Shown one piece after another: positions 60,069 to 64,000 of a DNA stretch of 64,000 bases. The stretch lies in NCBI GenBank assembly GCA_016722525.1, contig JADKJB010000034.1:248001-312000 (forward strand), in the 5' to 3' direction. Origin of the DNA: Bacteroidota bacterium (GTDB lineage Bacteria; Bacteroidota; Bacteroidia; AKYH767-A; OLB10). The notes below the pieces were generated by a model. The model was not told the DNA's origin and searched no databases. It worked only from the letters and a program-made list of their open reading frames with translations. Made by a program: the position numbers and the translations under genes. Position 1 is the stretch's first letter; the number at the start of each line of letters is the position of its first letter.

Positions 60069-60676
60069 TTTGTCAAGCATTTAGACCCTTTAAGACTGTA
60101 GTTGTTTTTAATGCTTATTAATTGTTTGAACTTGTAGGAGTTCAACTTTTTTAGCAATCAATTTTTTCATCCCTTCCAACAATCAATTAAGTTTGGAAAG
60201 CCAAAGTCCGTTGTTCAAAACAATGAAAAAAACTGTGTTTTGGAAATTGGTTTAATAATTTTTAACCAAATTTTACCACTCTCCACCCAACAATTTCCTT
60301 TCACCTGCCTCCTCATTTCAAAAGCACGCAAAAGTTATGCACCGTTTTTGGTCATTTAATGGGCTTAAGGAATTGCTATTGAGCGAACAGAACGAATGTT
60401 TTTCGGTTCATAAGTTGCGTTTTTTTTTTTACAAAATTTTTCCTTTTCAACCACCTACTATTGGTGTGAAATGGCAACAACAATAAATAGTTGCTATTAA
60501 ATTTTAGTTTCGCTTTCCAATGCTTTTACTGCGGAAAGCAGCGTACAAAATTAACTGTATTCCCCCGATGCAGCGAATTTTTTGAGTGAAGAATATGTGC
60601 TGTTTTTAATGCAGCGTTACGGAATGTTTATAGTACTTATATACCAGAACCAGGAAAAACTTTTAATTTAACTACC
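60069..60676. other. Gene-free stretch of about 600 bases
   Basis: AT-rich with an inverted repeat AATTGGTT/AACCAAATT around 60245-60272 (11-base loop) and a T11 run near 60420. ATGCAGCG occurs more than once between 60540 and 60625. No gene is apparent. Confidence 0.4.
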
Positions 60677-61126
60677 ATGGCTCACCCAACAACCAATTCT
60701 TTCACGCAAAGAAAAAAAGGCGCATTGCTATTTTCACAAACAGCACATTGCACCACACACAGCTGTTAAAAAAACAATTTTATTTTTAATTTTATTTTGT
60801 TGTAGCTCTCTAAATACACAGCCAGGCGGCCACCGATGCCACCTTTACCATCGAAAACGGAACGGGCCTGTTCTTTGTCGCACTGGCCGATTCCAATTGC
60901 ACCCAAATAGAGGTGGCTATAGGAACAAAAGCAAATTTAACGGATGTGTTTAGTCACACCTTTGAGCTGGATCAATCACCCTCAGGCACTCTCACCTTTA
61001 CCCGCGCCGGACTGCTGGTGCATTTGGGCCTGGGAGCCCTTAGCGAGCAACTGGTGTACAATTCAAGGTGCGCTTAAAAACCAGGCCGGTAACTGGAGTG
61101 ATTGGTATGAGTTTATATCCAATTAA
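60677..61126 (+). CDS. Small secreted protein with a fibronectin-like end, broken
   Basis: ATG 60677 begins MAHPTTNSFTQRKKGALLF. After a shift near 60765 a signal-like segment (KKTILFLILFCCSSLNTQ) appears, then (next frame) AATDATFTIENGTGLFFVAL and SPSGTLTFTRAGLLVHLGL. A further shift near 61055 leads to LKNQAGNWSDWYEFISN and TAA at 61124-61126, a pattern like the last strands of an FN3 domain. It could be the first domain of a larger surface protein. Function unknown, with low certainty about start and frame. Confidence 0.35.
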
Positions 61127-61216
61127 CCAATGGGCGAATAGCTGCTTATTAGCAACCTCTAGCACAAAAAAAAATTGCAAACAACCATTTATACTCAACA
61201 ATAAAAATTAATCCTC

Positions 61217-64000
61217 ATGCAAACAAAATATATACTCACCACAATGCTACTGGTACTGAGTAGCGTAACTCACCTATTATCAGCATCCTATATCTGGACC
61301 GGCAATAGTAGTACTAATTGGAATACAACAAATAACTGGTCGCCAGCTGGAATTCCGGGAGTAGCCGATTTTATAACGCTCAACAGCAATGCGCCCAACA
61401 ATTTGGTGCTCGATCAAAACCGAACGGTAGCCAATTTTACCATCAATGGCGACACGGTCGATTTAGGGACTTATACATTAACCACCACCGGTGTGACCTA
61501 TTTTAATGGAGGTTGGTAAGCAACGGAAACTTGAACATTTCCGGGCTCGTTATGTCATTTTGGTGGTGCTACTATTAATGCCCGGATTGAAGCCAGCTGC
61601 GGCTATTACCACATGAACGGTGGTTTGTTTTAAAGCCGGTGGTGCTGGTTAGCTCGGGAACCAGTAACACTACCGGAACAGGAAATTGCACTTTTGAGGA
61701 CAGCTTGACGATTACCCATTCGGGCGTTTTATTTTACGATGGGCTCTTCTACCAACGATTTTTTAATGGACCTGTGACCATCACCAACCATGCTAGCAAA
61801 GAGGTGTACATGGCCAATGGCGACACCTCATTTTATAATGCGAACGTTAAATAAGCAGTACCGGTAATGGTGGTGTGGCATTTGGCAATGGTGGAGTGTA
61901 TCGGTTTTGGCAAGTGGCAAAACTATCAGCATTGGCTCGGGGGCTTTGGAGCGGATTATTTAACCTGAAAAACTTTATCCAAAACGGAACCACATCACAA
62001 ACGTTGACTTTAACAGGAACGGCAATCGTGAATATGACTTCATGTACTTTCAATGGTTCACTGAATGTTAATTCTCCGGGTTTTTTAATTAAAAACTGCA
62101 CTTTCAATGGAGTAACAACCTTAACTAAAACAGGTACTACTAATTTACATTGCTATGGAGGCAATACTTTTAATGCAACAACTACTATAGCCAATAACAA
62201 TGCTTCAGGAAGAATTCGCTTAGCAACTACTACTGGCGATACCTATTTAGGCACTGTGGAGTTTGAAGGAACCATCATTCAAGTTGCCTATGAAGGAATG
62301 AATGATTTTTATGGCAACATTGCTCACAACGGAAATGTGGCCTCCGATGTAGTGTTTGATGCCGGGGGTGGGACTTGTAGACTGAGAGGTAGCAGTAATC
62401 AGGAACTTACAGGAAACAATCATAGATACAGAAAATTAATAGTAGCACAAGGATTTAGTTCAAGCAGAGATATTGTTTTTGGGGTGAAATAAGTATAAAA
62501 GACACATTAAATTTGATTTCCGGCAAATTAATTGCCGGCCCAGTAACTAAGTTAGTCATGAAAGCTAGGTTCAAAAGTTGTTGGTGGCAGCGATAGCAGC
62601 TTCGTTTCGGGCCCGGTAAATAAAATTGGAAATACGGCATTCGAGTTTCCTGTTGGGAAAGGAAGCGTATATCGACCATTGCATATCAGTGCACCCACAA
62701 CCTCAACTCATGCCTTTACGGCAGCGTATTTTGATCAAGGCCAACCGGTAGGTGAAAATCTTGATGGTTCATTGGCATATATAGACGACTGCAATTATTG
62801 GACTTTAACTCGAGATGTTGGAAATTCACAAGTTTTCGTAACTTTAAGCTGGCAAAACGGGCACTGTCCGGTAAAAGATACTACGTATTTAAAAATTGCC
62901 AGCTGGTATAGTGATAATTGGAATGATAAAGGGCATGGAACAATGACAGGGAATTATACTTCAGGTACAATTACAACAACAACAACTAATTCATTATTTG
63001 AATATTTTACATTTGCATACGATTCAAATATTGTAAAAGTGCTTCAACCTGATGAATATATCACAGCAGATGGCTTTGTAGCAAATATGGGTCAGTTGCT
63101 TGGTACAGATTCGCTAGCACATCCTGAAGTACTATACTATGGAAGTGCATTTAACTCGAATTTTTATTTATCCGATTCAGTATTTACCTATGTTTTCATG
63201 TCTTCTGATTCCATTTATGGAATTGATTCCATTGCAAAACATGTTGTAATTGATAGTTTACTTCGAGTTGATATGAGATTAAAAGGCATTAATTCTGCTT
63301 TTGAAATTTCAGCAACTGACACCAGTCAAGGGTATAAAAATTATTTTCTGGGTTATTTGGATACATCTTATACCCACGCTTTAACTTTTCAAGAAATAAA
63401 ATATACTGAGATCTATGATGGGATTGACTTGTTGTTTCATAACAATGATGAGTTTCGTTTTTCAATTGATAGCTCTGGATTAGCTGGTTCCATTCAGTTG
63501 TATTACCAAGGTTCGGATTCTGTGAAAATTGATGGTGAAGGATTTTTAAACATATTTTCACGGTTAGGAAATAAAAATACGGAATTAATGGTTTTGAATA
63601 CGTTAGTGACCAGTGGAGAGGTATTGATGTGAGTTTTCAGCAAACAGATTCAATCATTAGTTTGGCTTTAGGAGCAGTTACTAGAAATGTTCCATTGATT
63701 ATTTCCATTGGACCATGGCAATTCCCCTTTCCACCAGCAGTAATAAATCCACATAATAAATTAAAATGGTGTACTTCCTATGGTCTTTCAGGATTTGCTA
63801 ATGATAACTTTTCGGATTGCCATATTGATCCGGCCGATAATGTGTATGTGGTTGGGCAAACATTCAATCCCAATTTTCCTATATTTCAAAACATACAACC
63901 GTATATTGGTTCAGCAGATATTTCAGTAGTAAAATTTTTGCCTGGCCGCAATAGAGCTTTCTCAACAATTTACGGAGGTTCAAGTGTCGATTTTGGGAAT
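61217..64000 (+). CDS. Start of a large SBBP-repeat surface protein, many frameshifts, runs off the window
   Basis: ATG 61217 encodes a signal peptide (ILTTMLLVLSSVTHLLS) and a beta-helix-like N-part with NWNTTNNWSPAGIPG. Frame changes occur near 61518, 61555, 61635, 61856, 61925, 61970, 62490, 62580 and 63625. The pieces keep one sense: GNNHRYRKLIVAQGF, then FEFPVGKGSVYRPL (in-frame 62679-63632), then the propeller FDGIDL-type segment and IDPADNVYVVGQTFNPNFP near 63830, an SBBP repeat. The protein continues past 64000. The density of breaks is the highest in the window, about one per 150 bases in the first 1.4 kb, then none for 950 bases. Confidence 0.6.

Overview
The window is AT-rich chromosomal DNA from a member of the Bacteroidota. 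The order cannot be fixed from the sequence alone. The evidence is C-terminal type IX secretion (T9SS) sorting tails on several secreted proteins, promoters of the TAnnTTTG type, almost no Shine-Dalgarno sequences, an archaeal/eukaryote-like (type 3) prolyl-tRNA synthetase, a mitochondrial-type citrate synthase, and Bacteroidota families such as DUF5723, DUF5522, DUF4397, OmpP1 and HYC_CC_PP.

Layout. 1-1.7 kb: tails of two T9SS surface proteins. 2.2-7.7 kb (minus): ubiD-type decarboxylase, gltA, a small membrane protein and eno, with low-complexity repeat arrays in and around ubiD and at the 3' end of gltA. 7.8-11 kb: a heavy-metal (probably copper) operon of HYC_CC_PP protein, TonB receptor and HMA protein. 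11-19.4 kb: outer-membrane and lipoprotein genes flanking an M16 peptidase. 19.6-27.3 kb: proS, tRNA-Glu, rpsT, radC, a polysaccharide deacetylase/GNAT pair, upp and a YjjG-type phosphatase. 27.5-29.9 kb: an MBOAT/SGNH polysaccharide acetylation pair. 30-38 kb: a MacB-like permease, rpsF-rpsR-rplI, efp, typA and an lpxD-like gene. 38.1-43.4 kb: SpoIIE-type phosphatase and an O-antigen ligase, chain-length and flippase set. 43.4-52.2 kb: rnhB, a DUF3352-like protein, a LysM glucosaminidase, a D-cysteine desulfhydrase-like enzyme, DUF5522 and hutU. 52.5-64 kb: a large Ig-repeat T9SS protein, psd, gdhA, a secreted M1 aminopeptidase and a badly broken SBBP-repeat surface protein running off the end.

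The strongest overall pattern is technical. Roughly 35-40 genes or gene parts are split by single-base frameshifts, mostly in homopolymer runs, and they include enolase, urocanate hydratase, glutamate dehydrogenase, ubiD, psd and MBOAT. So many independent breaks in housekeeping genes point to sequencing or assembly indels, not gene decay. Spans below are therefore the inferred full genes, with the break positions stated. I did not find a CRISPR array, a defence island, a prophage, a transposase or an rRNA operon. The most biologically interesting items are the repeat array inside ubiD, a lone Shine-Dalgarno sequence in the rpsF-rpsR-rplI operon, an EF-P without the modifiable lysine, and the metal operon.
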